Below, piece after piece: positions 44,558 to 52,419 of a stretch of DNA of 64,000 nt (within the stretch, counting starts at the first letter, position 1; the number at the start of each line of letters is the position of its first letter). The stretch lies in contig JAAEZG010000006.1 in assembly GCA_018222985.1 (NCBI GenBank), forward strand, positions 146,098 to 210,097, read 5' to 3'. The notes below the pieces were generated by a model. That model searched no databases. It saw nothing but the letters and a program-made list of their open reading frames with translations, and was not told the origin of the DNA. The translations under genes and the position numbers were made by a program. Source of the DNA: Gammaproteobacteria bacterium. GTDB taxonomy: Bacteria > Pseudomonadota > Gammaproteobacteria > Enterobacterales > Alteromonadaceae.

Positions 44558-45586
44558 TCAAAAGTTCCACATGGTCCACGAACCTATTTCGGTTTGCTTT
44601 TGAGAAAGCACCAAGTCAGCAGCTTCACTTTGTTTAGCCACCAATGCCACGGTTAAATAAGAAGTCGCTTTCCAGTCCATGCCCAGTTGTACATACTCGC
44701 GCTCCAAAGTGGGGTTTAACCGTCGGCTCGGGTGCGTGCGGTCGTAACGGGCGAAGGCTGAATAGCTAGGCGCGAATCGATAGCTTGCCCAAGCGCTCCA
44801 GCCATCGCTGGCGTCAGGGCTCACCTGCGTAACATGCGTCCAGTTATCGTTGTAGGCATATTCCACCCCAAAACGCATTTGTTTGGTCATGTAGCTTACC
44901 GCCATATTCCAACGCTTGGCGTCATGAAATGTCGCACGATCGTCTTTGTCTAACGCACGTTTACCTTGGTAATAACCGCTCGCTATATCCCAACCACTTC
45001 CTAGGTGCCACACACCGGTCAGTTCAACGTCAACACTGTCACCTAAACGTGGTTTTTTGAAACCGCTACCAGTAACCACTGCCGCAGCGAAGCTAAAGTC
45101 GCTATTTTTAAAGCCATAATGCACGCCAGGATCGGTCGGCACCGCGAACCGGTTCTTCGGGCTTAAACTTGGGTCGACATAACGGTAGCCTACCCGCCGA
45201 GCAATGTAATCAATCCAAGGTAACTCGGCCACGCCAAGTTTTACAAATTGCTGCTCGTCAATTTGATATTGCGCATAAGCATGCCGAAACCAAATGTCGC
45301 TAGCGCTTTGTTGACGCAAAAAGTGCGCGTCAGTAGTAACGCGCAGTGACCACTTGTCATCAACTGCGTGGTTCACATCAAGGTAAAAGCGTTTGACGTC
45401 AACCGCCCAGCCCTCGGTGTCTGCAGTGCGGTCATTTAATTGCAGATTGCTTAAGTTGGCAAACACTTGCGCCGAAACATCGGTGCTGTTTTTAGCCCAC
45501 GCATTGCTGCCTAGGAAGAGGGTACTTATTAGCAACAGGCCAGTATTTAACCTATAACTACTGGAACGGGAAAAATTCTGCGTCAT
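44558..45586 (-). CDS. Outer-membrane porin-like protein
   Basis: 342 aa. It has a signal peptide (GLLLISTLFLGSNAWA, cleavage near residue 32), then a beta-rich chain with alternating aromatic strands (KRFYLDVNHAVDDKWSLRVT, YAQYQIDEQQFVKLGV, YIARRVGYRYVDPSL, FGVEYAYNDNWTHV, AWASYRFAPSYSAFARYDR) and a terminal WNF. This matches general 16-18-strand porins, perhaps of the phosphate-selective or carbohydrate group, but the substrate cannot be read. It is divergent from the tsdB-tsdA-like genes, so a role in passing their sulfur substrate is possible, by context only. Confidence 0.7.
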   Translation of the reverse strand: MTQNFSRSSSYRLNTGLLLISTLFLGSNAWAKNSTDVSAQVFANLSNLQLNDRTADTEGWAVDVKRFYLDVNHAVDDKWSLRVTTDAHFLRQQSASDIWFRHAYAQYQIDEQQFVKLGVAELPWIDYIARRVGYRYVDPSLSPKNRFAVPTDPGVHYGFKNSDFSFAAAVVTGSGFKKPRLGDSVDVELTGVWHLGSGWDIASGYYQGKRALDKDDRATFHDAKRWNMAVSYMTKQMRFGVEYAYNDNWTHVTQVSPDASDGWSAWASYRFAPSYSAFARYDRTHPSRRLNPTLEREYVQLGMDWKATSYLTVALVAKQSEAADLVLSQKQTEIGSWTMWNF

Positions 45587-45658
45587 AACAACTCCTTGAT
45601 GATTACAATACCCCTGTTTTTCATGGGGATTATATATTAGAATTATCTAAAATACGAT

Positions 45659-45677
45659 TTTGAAAGCTTGTTTCAAA
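45659..45677. promoter_or_regulatory. Inverted repeat TTTGAAA-GCTTG-TTTCAAA upstream of the cytochrome genes
   Basis: A perfect 7-bp inverted repeat with a 5-base spacer, ending 15 bp before the tsdB-like ATG and overlapping a direct repeat of AAAGCTT. It does not fit the FNR consensus. It could be an operator or a leader hairpin. Confidence 0.35.
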
Positions 45678-45692
45678 GCTTAGGAGATATCA

Positions 45693-46352
45693 ATGAAACT
45701 TAAATTGGCTGGATTCATGCTCGTAAGTTTATGGGCGGTGAACGCCCATGCACAAAATGGCGATGCCGCGCGCGGTCAACAATTGTCCATGCAGGGTGAT
45801 GGCAGCGGCGCACCGTGTTTGGCCTGCCACGGCGCAAATGGTGAAGGTAATGCTGCGGGCGCCTTTCCACGCTTAGCAGGTTTAGATGACGGGTACTTGT
45901 ACCAAACGATGCAAGCCTACCATGAAGGCAAACGCACAAATCCAGTCATGTTTATGAACATTGATAACTTTAATCAACAAGACATGCGTGACCTAGCGGC
46001 TTATTTTGCCAGCTTAACAGCGCCTGAACCTGCCAAGCCATCAGCATCTGCTGAACAACTTGCGCTAGGTGAAAAACTTGCGCTGCAAGGCGACTGGGAT
46101 GCCTACATTCCGCCGTGCTCAACCTGCCACGGGCCGAACAATCAAGGTGTTGATGCGAACTTCCCTGGTATAGCCGGCCAACACGCCAGTTATATCAAGC
46201 AACAGTTGGAAATGTGGCAGCAGGGCAAGCGCACGTCTGACCCCGTTCAGTTAATGGAAGCGGTTGCCAAGCGTTTAAGCCCGGAGCAAATTGAAGCGGT
46301 CGCGGCGTATTTAGCGAGTCAACCCGCTACTCAGTCTGCGGCACAACAATAA
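45693..46352 (+). CDS. Dihaem cytochrome c4-like protein, TsdB-type partner
   Basis: 219 aa with signal peptide MKLKLAGFMLVSLWAVNAHA. Two haem motifs are exactly 100 residues apart: CLACH at 42-46 and CSTCH at 142-146. Each is followed by a HGxNxxG segment and a later methionine (MFMNIDNF for the first lobe), so the protein is a duplicated class I cytochrome c4. It lies 17 bp before a TsdA-like gene. In known thiosulfate dehydrogenase systems such a TsdB passes electrons to or from TsdA. TAGGAG lies before the ATG. Confidence 0.8.
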   Translation: MKLKLAGFMLVSLWAVNAHAQNGDAARGQQLSMQGDGSGAPCLACHGANGEGNAAGAFPRLAGLDDGYLYQTMQAYHEGKRTNPVMFMNIDNFNQQDMRDLAAYFASLTAPEPAKPSASAEQLALGEKLALQGDWDAYIPPCSTCHGPNNQGVDANFPGIAGQHASYIKQQLEMWQQGKRTSDPVQLMEAVAKRLSPEQIEAVAAYLASQPATQSAAQQ

Positions 46353-46369
46353 AAGGAGTAACGAACGCT

Positions 46370-47371
46370 ATGAACACTTTAAATAAATTAACTATGAGCC
46401 TTGGTGCTTTGTTCGTTGCAAGCTTTTCTGTTGTGGTTGTTGGTGCGCAGAGCAACGAGCCAGCGATGGTGAAACTACCGACCGCAAAAGCGGGGCTGTA
46501 CCATCATGATGCTCCCACGCTTGAAGACATTCAAAACGACCCAGATATTCACAATGAGCTGCGCAAAGTTATTTTGAAGGGCCGTGACTTGTTCATGAAC
46601 ACTCAGCAGCTGCGTGGTGAGTACGTGTTTAACGACATGAACTGTAAGTCTTGCCATATGGGAGAGGGCCGTAAAGAATGGTCGGGCCCTGTATGGCCAG
46701 CGGCGACGACCTTGCCGGATTATCGTGGCAAAAACGGTCACGTTAACTCATTAGAAGAACGTATTGCAGGTTGTTTCTCGTTCTCAATGAACGGCAAAGC
46801 GCCAGAATATGGTAGCGACACCATGTTGGCGTTGTCGGCATATCATCAGTACATGGCCAAGGGCGCAAAAATGTACGACAAAAAAATTGCCGGTCGTGGC
46901 TTTAGCTCATTAGGTAACAAAATGCCTGAAGGCACTAACTATGCCAGTGGCCAGAAAGTTTATGAAGCCAACTGTGCGGTGTGCCACGGCGCCGATGGCA
47001 ACGGTAAGCGGGTAGACGGGCAGGTGGTGTTTCCGCCGTTGTGGGGCGATGGCTCGTACAACTGGGGAGCGGGCATGACCCGTGTATTTACCGCGGCATC
47101 GTTTATTCAAAACAACATGCCGTTGGGCCAGCCTGGCCGTTTGAGCGATGAAGATGCGTGGAACGTTGCCTACTTCATTAATGCCCAAGAGCGCCCACAA
47201 GACCCTCGTTACACTGGTGATGCCAAAGAAACCCGCGAGAAGTTCATGAACTTCCACAAGGCGACCTTGTACGGCACCGAAGTGAACGGCAAAGTATTGG
47301 GCCAACACGACAACACAGGCGACAAACCGTTTTTGAAACCTGACGTGTTGAAGCCTCGCAGCTTCAATTAA
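46370..47371 (+). CDS. tsdA: TsdA-like thiosulfate dehydrogenase/tetrathionate reductase
   Basis: 333 aa with an N-terminal signal. Haem 1 binds at CKSCH (92-96) and haem 2 at CAVCH (202-206). TsdA features are kept: SLEERIAGCFSFSMNGK places a cysteine at residue 135, where TsdA has the unusual Cys axial ligand of haem 1, and FIQNNMPLGQ offers Met250 for haem 2. TsdA interconverts thiosulfate and tetrathionate in the periplasm. The direction here cannot be decided. It is co-transcribed with the c4-like gene and followed 6 bp later by a palindromic repeat. Confidence 0.8.
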   Translation: MNTLNKLTMSLGALFVASFSVVVVGAQSNEPAMVKLPTAKAGLYHHDAPTLEDIQNDPDIHNELRKVILKGRDLFMNTQQLRGEYVFNDMNCKSCHMGEGRKEWSGPVWPAATTLPDYRGKNGHVNSLEERIAGCFSFSMNGKAPEYGSDTMLALSAYHQYMAKGAKMYDKKIAGRGFSSLGNKMPEGTNYASGQKVYEANCAVCHGADGNGKRVDGQVVFPPLWGDGSYNWGAGMTRVFTAASFIQNNMPLGQPGRLSDEDAWNVAYFINAQERPQDPRYTGDAKETREKFMNFHKATLYGTEVNGKVLGQHDNTGDKPFLKPDVLKPRSFN

Positions 47372-47376
47372 TTTTG

Positions 47377-47449
47377 TAGAGAGGGGTGCAGACCCTGGTC
47401 CAGACCCGGGTCCAGACCAGGGGCGGCCCCGGGTCTGCACCCCTCTCTA
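47377..47449. repeat. GTGCAGACCC palindromic repeat, copy 2 (after tsdA)
   Basis: TAGAGAGGGGTGCAGACCC and GGGTCTGCACCCCTCTCTA are perfect 19-bp inverted ends around a 35-bp core of GGTCCAGACC-like units. This is the most symmetrical copy and the only one between two genes of the same direction. Confidence 0.9.
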
Positions 47450-47583
47450 GTTTCTTGCTGGGAACTTTTCCCACAAACCGCGCTACACGCTCTTCGCCAC
47501 TGCGTTAAGCTTCTCTTAAGTTTTCCCACCTAAAGTAACAGGCAACACTAACGAAACCGCACGTTAGCAACGGAGCCTGTACT

Positions 47584-48156
47584 ATGTCGTACCAACTTAT
47601 TGAACCGAATCATCCGCAACGACACGCCGTCGAACGCTTTATTTGTGAGCGCTATTGGGTGCATTTTAATGCCTGCCTAAATCACTTACCGCAGCGCTTA
47701 ATTGCCGTATTTGAAGGCTCGAAAATTGTTGCTGCGTGTGGGCTACAACTGGCCGAAGAGGGCCCGCTGTTTTCTGAGTACTACCTAAGAGAGCCGCTAC
47801 AAACACCACGCCACAAGCTTGCAGAAGTGGGCTCGATGGCAGTGCTTAGCGGCAATTACCTACAGCCGTTGTTTGTCGCAATTCATCAAGCGGCACATGA
47901 CTTTCAGCGCCAACACTTACTGTTTACCGTCACCCGTTTTCTACAGATCAAGCTCACGCGCCTTGGCATTCAGGCGCAAGCTATTGCGCCGGCATATGAG
48001 CAGGCGCTGCCAGCAACACTGCAAAACCTGTGGGGTAGCTATTACCAGCAACAACCACAAGTATTTATGGCTGCGGTACAACAACGTTGGGGGCGCAAGT
48101 CAGTAGCCTATCCGCCAAGCCAAGCCACAGCGAGCCAGAACAAGGTGGCCGTATGA
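47584..48156 (+). CDS. Thermostable-hemolysin family protein (acyltransferase-like fold)
   Basis: 190 aa. It matches the thermostable hemolysin family first described from Vibrio: ERFICERYWVHFNACLNHLPQRLIAVFE, an ACGLQLA strand, SEYYLREPLQ, the conserved LAEVGSMAV and a late LFTVTRFLQIKLTRLGI. The fold is thought to be GNAT or AHL-synthase related, so acyl transfer is more plausible than pore formation. No signal peptide. CGGAG lies before the ATG, and its stop overlaps the next gene (ATGA). It leads a six-gene run. Confidence 0.78.
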   Translation: MSYQLIEPNHPQRHAVERFICERYWVHFNACLNHLPQRLIAVFEGSKIVAACGLQLAEEGPLFSEYYLREPLQTPRHKLAEVGSMAVLSGNYLQPLFVAIHQAAHDFQRQHLLFTVTRFLQIKLTRLGIQAQAIAPAYEQALPATLQNLWGSYYQQQPQVFMAAVQQRWGRKSVAYPPSQATASQNKVAV

Positions 48157-50321
48157 ATCATGCTTTATACCAACGCTTACAGCATTATGCGCAGCAGCAA
48201 CCCAATGCTATCGCGCTGCGCGACCTTCACAGCAGCTTAACCTACCAGCAGCTGTTCGCTGCCGTGAACGAGCAAATGGCGATGTTCGACAGTAGCGGTT
48301 TGCAGCGCGCGGCGCTCCACCAAGCCAATAGCATTCAGTGGGTGGTTAACGACTTAGCCTTACTTTTCAATAATATGGTTTGTATTCCGGTGCCGCCATT
48401 TTTTACTGCCGAGCAGCAACGGAAGCTTTTGGCAGACAGTGGCGCCGAAGTTGTCATGACCGACCAACTAAGCCCATCGCAATGGCAAGCGCTCGCACCA
48501 GACAACCTGCCGGAGCTACCGCAAGGCACCGTAAAAATTACCTATACCTCCGGCAGCACCGGCGAGCCGAAGGGCGTGTGCTTAAGCGCCGAAAACATCG
48601 TTAAAACCGTGATAGCACTTGACGATCGCCTTGGTCACATAGAAGTGCAACGCCATTTATGCGTCATGCCTTTGGCGGTGTTGCTAGAGAATATTGCCGG
48701 CGTGTATTTAGGGTTGTGGCGGGGCTATGAAATGATTCTTGCTGAAACCGACTTACAACACTTTGTCGCTAATTTACGACATTACCAACCGCAAAGCGTC
48801 ATTACCACGCCGGGTTTGGTGAATGCCATTATTCAGGCGACGGAACAAGGCGCACTTGACGCAACTCGTTTTACGGTTATCGCTGTGGGTGGCGCATTGC
48901 TACTACCCAGCCTTGCACAACGTGCAGCCCAATTGAAGCTGCCTTTGTTGCAGGGCTATGGATTATCAGAATTTAGCTCGGTGGTGTGCTTTAACGCGCC
49001 CGGCGATACCGCACCGATTGGCAGTGTTGGTAAGGCTTTAGCGCATGCACAACTACACATTCACCAAGGCGAAATTATCGTGCAAGGCAATGCCATGTTG
49101 GGCTATGTGCATGACCGCAGTAGCTGGTACCCCGAGCAAATTCATACCGGCGACTGGGGCCATATTGATGAGCAAGGTTACGTGTTCGTCAATGGCCGAA
49201 AAAAACACACCATGATCACGCCGTTCGGTCGCAATGTTGAACCCGAATGGCTTGAAGCGGAGTTAACCAGCGCACCTGAAATTTTGCAGGCGGTTGTGTT
49301 TGGCGGCGAAGATCTGCCCATCACTGCGCTTGTTGTTGCTAATAAATCGGCCAATAAGTCGGCTAATAAATCGGCGAATGCCGCTATGAATGTTACGGAT
49401 AACGAAGCGCAGCAGCAACTGGCGCAAGCCATAGCCCAAGTTAATTCGCGGCTACCTGAGTACGCTCAAATTTGCCATTGGCACCAGCTTGAAGAGCCTT
49501 TTAGTGTGGCAAACAAAATGCTCACCGGCACCGGCCGCAATCGGCGCGACCATATCGCCCGCACCTATTCGCACTTACTGTGCGGTCACCATGACGCGCT
49601 GTTAAAGACTTCCCAAAATGAGGTAAACACTATGAACTTTTTTCAGCAGTTAGTTCACGAAACCCAAGCAGAGCAGCAGTACTTGCTGTCGGCCCCGGTT
49701 ATACAAAAAGCGCTGCAGGGCACAATTAGCCTGCCGTTATACCAAGCGTTTCTGCAGCAAGCGTATCACCATGTCAAACATACCACGCCGCTACTGATGC
49801 GTGCCGGTAGCCGCATTGATCATGACCATGAATGGTTACGCAAAGCAATTATTGAATACATTAACGAAGAATATGGTCACGAGCAGTGGATACTCAATGA
49901 TATCGCAGCAACAGGAGCCAGCGCCGAACATGCCAAGCGCTCGCAACCACATAGCAGCACGGCGGCCATGGTGAGCCTAGTGTACGGCAACATTGACAAC
50001 CTGCATGCCGCGTCATTTTTTGGTATGGCGCACGTACTTGAAGGCACCAGCGTGCAATTAGCTAGCCAAGCGGCAGGCCAAATACAAAGCAGCCTGCAGT
50101 TACCGAAAAAGGCCTTCAGCTACCTCAATTCTCATGGCGCGTTAGACCTTGAACATGTGGCTTTTTTCGAGCAACTGATGAACCGCATTGACGACCCAGC
50201 CATGCAGCAGGCCATTATCCTCACAGCTAAGCAGGTGTACCGTTTGTACGGCGATATGTTCCGCGCCTTGCCCGAATTAGCGCAAGCGTTTGCAACACAA
50301 CCTGAGGTGGCCCATGCCTAA
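48153..50321 (+). CDS. AMP-dependent acyl ligase fused to a haem-oxygenase-like diiron domain
   Basis: 722 aa from ATG 48153 (overlaps the preceding stop). Residues 1-480 form an ANL adenylating domain: ITYTSGSTGEPKGV (ATP loop), GYGLSEFSSV, HTGDWGHIDEQGYVFVNGRKK. The usual A10 lysine is replaced by Arg (TGTGRNRRD). A low-complexity NKSA repeat lies at residues 397-411. Residues 494-722 form a TenA/PqqC-like helical domain with a six-residue diiron set: Glu573, His576, Glu630, His661, Asp665 and His668 (EEYGH, VLEGTS, HGALDLEH). Such HDO enzymes (UndA, BesC) cut or oxidise acyl or amino-acid substrates. An internal Shine-Dalgarno and ATG at 49632 could also yield the second domain alone. Function unproven. 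Confidence 0.82.
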   Translation: MNHALYQRLQHYAQQQPNAIALRDLHSSLTYQQLFAAVNEQMAMFDSSGLQRAALHQANSIQWVVNDLALLFNNMVCIPVPPFFTAEQQRKLLADSGAEVVMTDQLSPSQWQALAPDNLPELPQGTVKITYTSGSTGEPKGVCLSAENIVKTVIALDDRLGHIEVQRHLCVMPLAVLLENIAGVYLGLWRGYEMILAETDLQHFVANLRHYQPQSVITTPGLVNAIIQATEQGALDATRFTVIAVGGALLLPSLAQRAAQLKLPLLQGYGLSEFSSVVCFNAPGDTAPIGSVGKALAHAQLHIHQGEIIVQGNAMLGYVHDRSSWYPEQIHTGDWGHIDEQGYVFVNGRKKHTMITPFGRNVEPEWLEAELTSAPEILQAVVFGGEDLPITALVVANKSANKSANKSANAAMNVTDNEAQQQLAQAIAQVNSRLPEYAQICHWHQLEEPFSVANKMLTGTGRNRRDHIARTYSHLLCGHHDALLKTSQNEVNTMNFFQQLVHETQAEQQYLLSAPVIQKALQGTISLPLYQAFLQQAYHHVKHTTPLLMRAGSRIDHDHEWLRKAIIEYINEEYGHEQWILNDIAATGASAEHAKRSQPHSSTAAMVSLVYGNIDNLHAASFFGMAHVLEGTSVQLASQAAGQIQSSLQLPKKAFSYLNSHGALDLEHVAFFEQLMNRIDDPAMQQAIILTAKQVYRLYGDMFRALPELAQAFATQPEVAHA
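49341..49376 (+). repeat. Three 12-bp tandem repeats encoding NKSA
   Basis: AATAAATCGGCC and two near-identical copies run in frame, giving three NKSA units and a decayed fourth (NAAM) within the ligase C-terminal subdomain. A short in-frame minisatellite could vary in copy number without breaking the frame. Confidence 0.8.
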
Positions 50322-51120
50322 ATTCAACTGGCAACAGCAGCATATTATTCTTACCGGTGCCGCCGGTGGGCTAGGGCAAAGCCTCGTCAAAGCGCTTAGT
50401 GAACGCGGTGCGAAGGTATTGCTTGTGGGGCGCAACGAAGCGGCGCTGAAAGCACTCGGCAATGCGTACCAGCAGTCATATTATGTACTTGATTTAACGA
50501 CGCCAGACGCGCTAACCCAGTTGCAAGCCTATGTGGAGCAACATCGTAGCACCCAGCTACCGGTGACAGGGGTTATTAACAACGCGGCCATTAACCACGC
50601 GGGCTTATTGTCGCAACAAAACGCCGAGCACATTAACGCGGTTATTCAGACCAACTTAACCGTGCCCATGCAGTTAACGGCCGCCTTGTTGCCATATTTA
50701 CCCAAGCAGCGCGGCTGGTTGCTCAATATGGGCTCGGTTTTCGGTAGTTTGGGCTACCCAGGGCAAACGCTGTATTGCGCCTCGAAGTTTGGTTTGCGTG
50801 GCTTTACCGAAGCATTGCAGCGCGAACTTGGGGCCCATGGGCCCAAGCTTATGTATTGCGCGCCGCGCGCAATAAGCACCACCTTCAACGACGGCATTAC
50901 CGCCGAGCTGAATGAACGCCTGCACACCCACGCCGACAGCCCCGCGGTGGTGGCGAGCCATGTGCTACGGCAAATTGAAACCCAACAAACCAATGTTGTT
51001 ATTGGCTGGCCAGAACGCCTATTTGTGTGGCTAAACGGTTGGCTACCGAGCGTAGTCGCCAGCGGCATGAAAAAACCACAAAAACTGCTTTATCAATTAA
51101 CTCAGGAGCAAAGCAAATGA
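50314..51120 (+). CDS. Short-chain dehydrogenase/reductase (SDR)
   Basis: 268 aa from ATG 50314 (GAGGTGG upstream, 8-bp overlap with the ligase-HDO gene). Classical SDR: TGAAGGLGQSL (NAD(P) glycine motif), VINNAAIN (NNAG equivalent), NMGSVFG with the catalytic Ser, and YCASKFGLRG supplying the Tyr-x-x-x-Lys pair. VGRN after beta-2 suggests NADP(H). The C-terminal region ERLFVWLNGWLPSVVASGMK is hydrophobic and may hold a membrane or lipid contact. Likely role: reducing or oxidising an acyl-derived product made by its neighbours. Confidence 0.88.
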   Translation: MPKFNWQQQHIILTGAAGGLGQSLVKALSERGAKVLLVGRNEAALKALGNAYQQSYYVLDLTTPDALTQLQAYVEQHRSTQLPVTGVINNAAINHAGLLSQQNAEHINAVIQTNLTVPMQLTAALLPYLPKQRGWLLNMGSVFGSLGYPGQTLYCASKFGLRGFTEALQRELGAHGPKLMYCAPRAISTTFNDGITAELNERLHTHADSPAVVASHVLRQIETQQTNVVIGWPERLFVWLNGWLPSVVASGMKKPQKLLYQLTQEQSK

Positions 51121-51752
51121 AACTCAAAATAGTCTTAATGACTGCAGCGCTAGCCTTGCTAAGTAGCCAGACCGCAACGGCAACAACCCTTGAAGACATA
51201 CAGAAACGTTGGGCTGAGGTGAACTACACTCTGCAAGACGAGGCCCAAGAAAAAGCTTTTGAAGCATTACTTGCGCAAGCGCAGCAGTGGGTTCAACAGC
51301 AGCCAAACAACGCCGAAGCTTATATTTGGCAAGGTATTGTGCAAAGCACCTACGCCGGCGCCAAAGGTGGCTTGGGTGCGTTGGGGCTAGCCAAAGACGC
51401 ACGTGCAAGCTTAGAAAAAGCCTTAGCGTTGCAGCCAGACGCACTGCAAGGCTCGGCTTATGCAAGTTTGGGCACCTTGTATTTTAAAGTGCCGGGCTGG
51501 CCACTCGGTTTCGGTGACGATGATAAGGCCAAGGAATTACTCGAAAAAGCCTTAGAATTTAACCCAGATGGCATTGACCCGAACTACTTTTATGCCGATT
51601 ATCTTTATGAGCAAAGAAAATACCGTGAGGCACAGCAATTTGCACAAAAAGCCCTTGCTGCACCGGCACGACCTGAACGGCCATTAGCTGACGCCGAGCG
51701 GCGCAAGGAAGTTGAGGCGCTGTACGCTAAAATTCGCAAAAAAGTGAGATAA
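51117..51752 (+). CDS. Exported TPR-repeat protein
   Basis: 211 aa from ATG 51117, which overlaps the SDR stop (ATGA) and has AGGAG upstream. It has a signal peptide MKLKIVLMTAALALLSSQTATA. The mature part carries TPR-like helices (NNAEAYIWQGIVQSTYAG, ARASLEKALALQPDALQGSAYASLGTLYFKV, AKELLEKALEFNPDGIDPNYFYADYLYEQRKYREAQQFAQKAL). It probably acts as a periplasmic scaffold or receptor. No partner is shown. It ends one base before the response-regulator gene. Confidence 0.78.
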   Translation: MKLKIVLMTAALALLSSQTATATTLEDIQKRWAEVNYTLQDEAQEKAFEALLAQAQQWVQQQPNNAEAYIWQGIVQSTYAGAKGGLGALGLAKDARASLEKALALQPDALQGSAYASLGTLYFKVPGWPLGFGDDDKAKELLEKALEFNPDGIDPNYFYADYLYEQRKYREAQQFAQKALAAPARPERPLADAERRKEVEALYAKIRKKVR

Positions 51753-51753
51753 C

Positions 51754-52419
51754 ATGCGGTTGTTATTGGTAGAAGACGACTCGATGCTAGGCCAAGCTGT
51801 GAAGCTTGGCCTGGCTGAACGTGGTTTTAGTGTCGACTGGGTGCAAACCGGCGCCGCGGCCATAAGTGCGGTGAACCACGGCGAGTATAACGCCATGGTG
51901 TTAGATCTCGGCCTACCAGACCTTGAAGGATCACGAGTGTTAGTAAGCTGCCGCAAGCGCGGTTTAACCTTGCCCATTCTTATATTAACCGCGCGCGACA
52001 AAAGCCAAGAAATTGTGCAGCAATTAGACAACGGCGCCGACGATTACCTAACCAAACCTTTTGACTTAAATGAGCTAGCAGCACGCTTGCGCGCCTTAGT
52101 GCGCCGACAACATGGCTTTGCTTCCAACGTGCTAGCGGTAGGGGCGTTGCAGCTTGATACGCAAACTCGTGAGGTGACCTTTAATGGCGAGCCAATTCAT
52201 TTGTCACGCCGCGAATTTGAGCTGCTGAAAACGTTCATGCATGCGCCAGAACGTGTGCACAGCCGCGACAAGCTAGAGATGGCCGTGTTTGATAACGACG
52301 CCGACATTGAAAGCAACGCACTGGAGGTTCACGTGTCGAATTTACGCAAAAAATTGGGCAGCAAAGACTGCATTGAAACCATTCGTGGCATAGGGTACCG
52401 CTTAAAATGTCGCGCTTAA
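51754..52419 (+). CDS. OmpR-family response regulator (QseB/PmrA-like)
   Basis: 221 aa. The receiver domain has the acidic pair Glu-Asp-Asp (LLVEDD, residues 7-9), phospho-acceptor Asp51 (VLDLGLP), Thr in LTAR and Lys in YLTKPF. The C-terminal winged helix (about 125-221) shows LSRREFELLKTFMHAPERVHSRDKL and NALEVHVSNLRKKLG, ending IRGIGYRL. It overlaps the kinase gene by 13 bp. Being last in line behind the biosynthetic genes, it may sense or control their product. Confidence 0.9.
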   Translation: MRLLLVEDDSMLGQAVKLGLAERGFSVDWVQTGAAAISAVNHGEYNAMVLDLGLPDLEGSRVLVSCRKRGLTLPILILTARDKSQEIVQQLDNGADDYLTKPFDLNELAARLRALVRRQHGFASNVLAVGALQLDTQTREVTFNGEPIHLSRREFELLKTFMHAPERVHSRDKLEMAVFDNDADIESNALEVHVSNLRKKLGSKDCIETIRGIGYRLKCRA

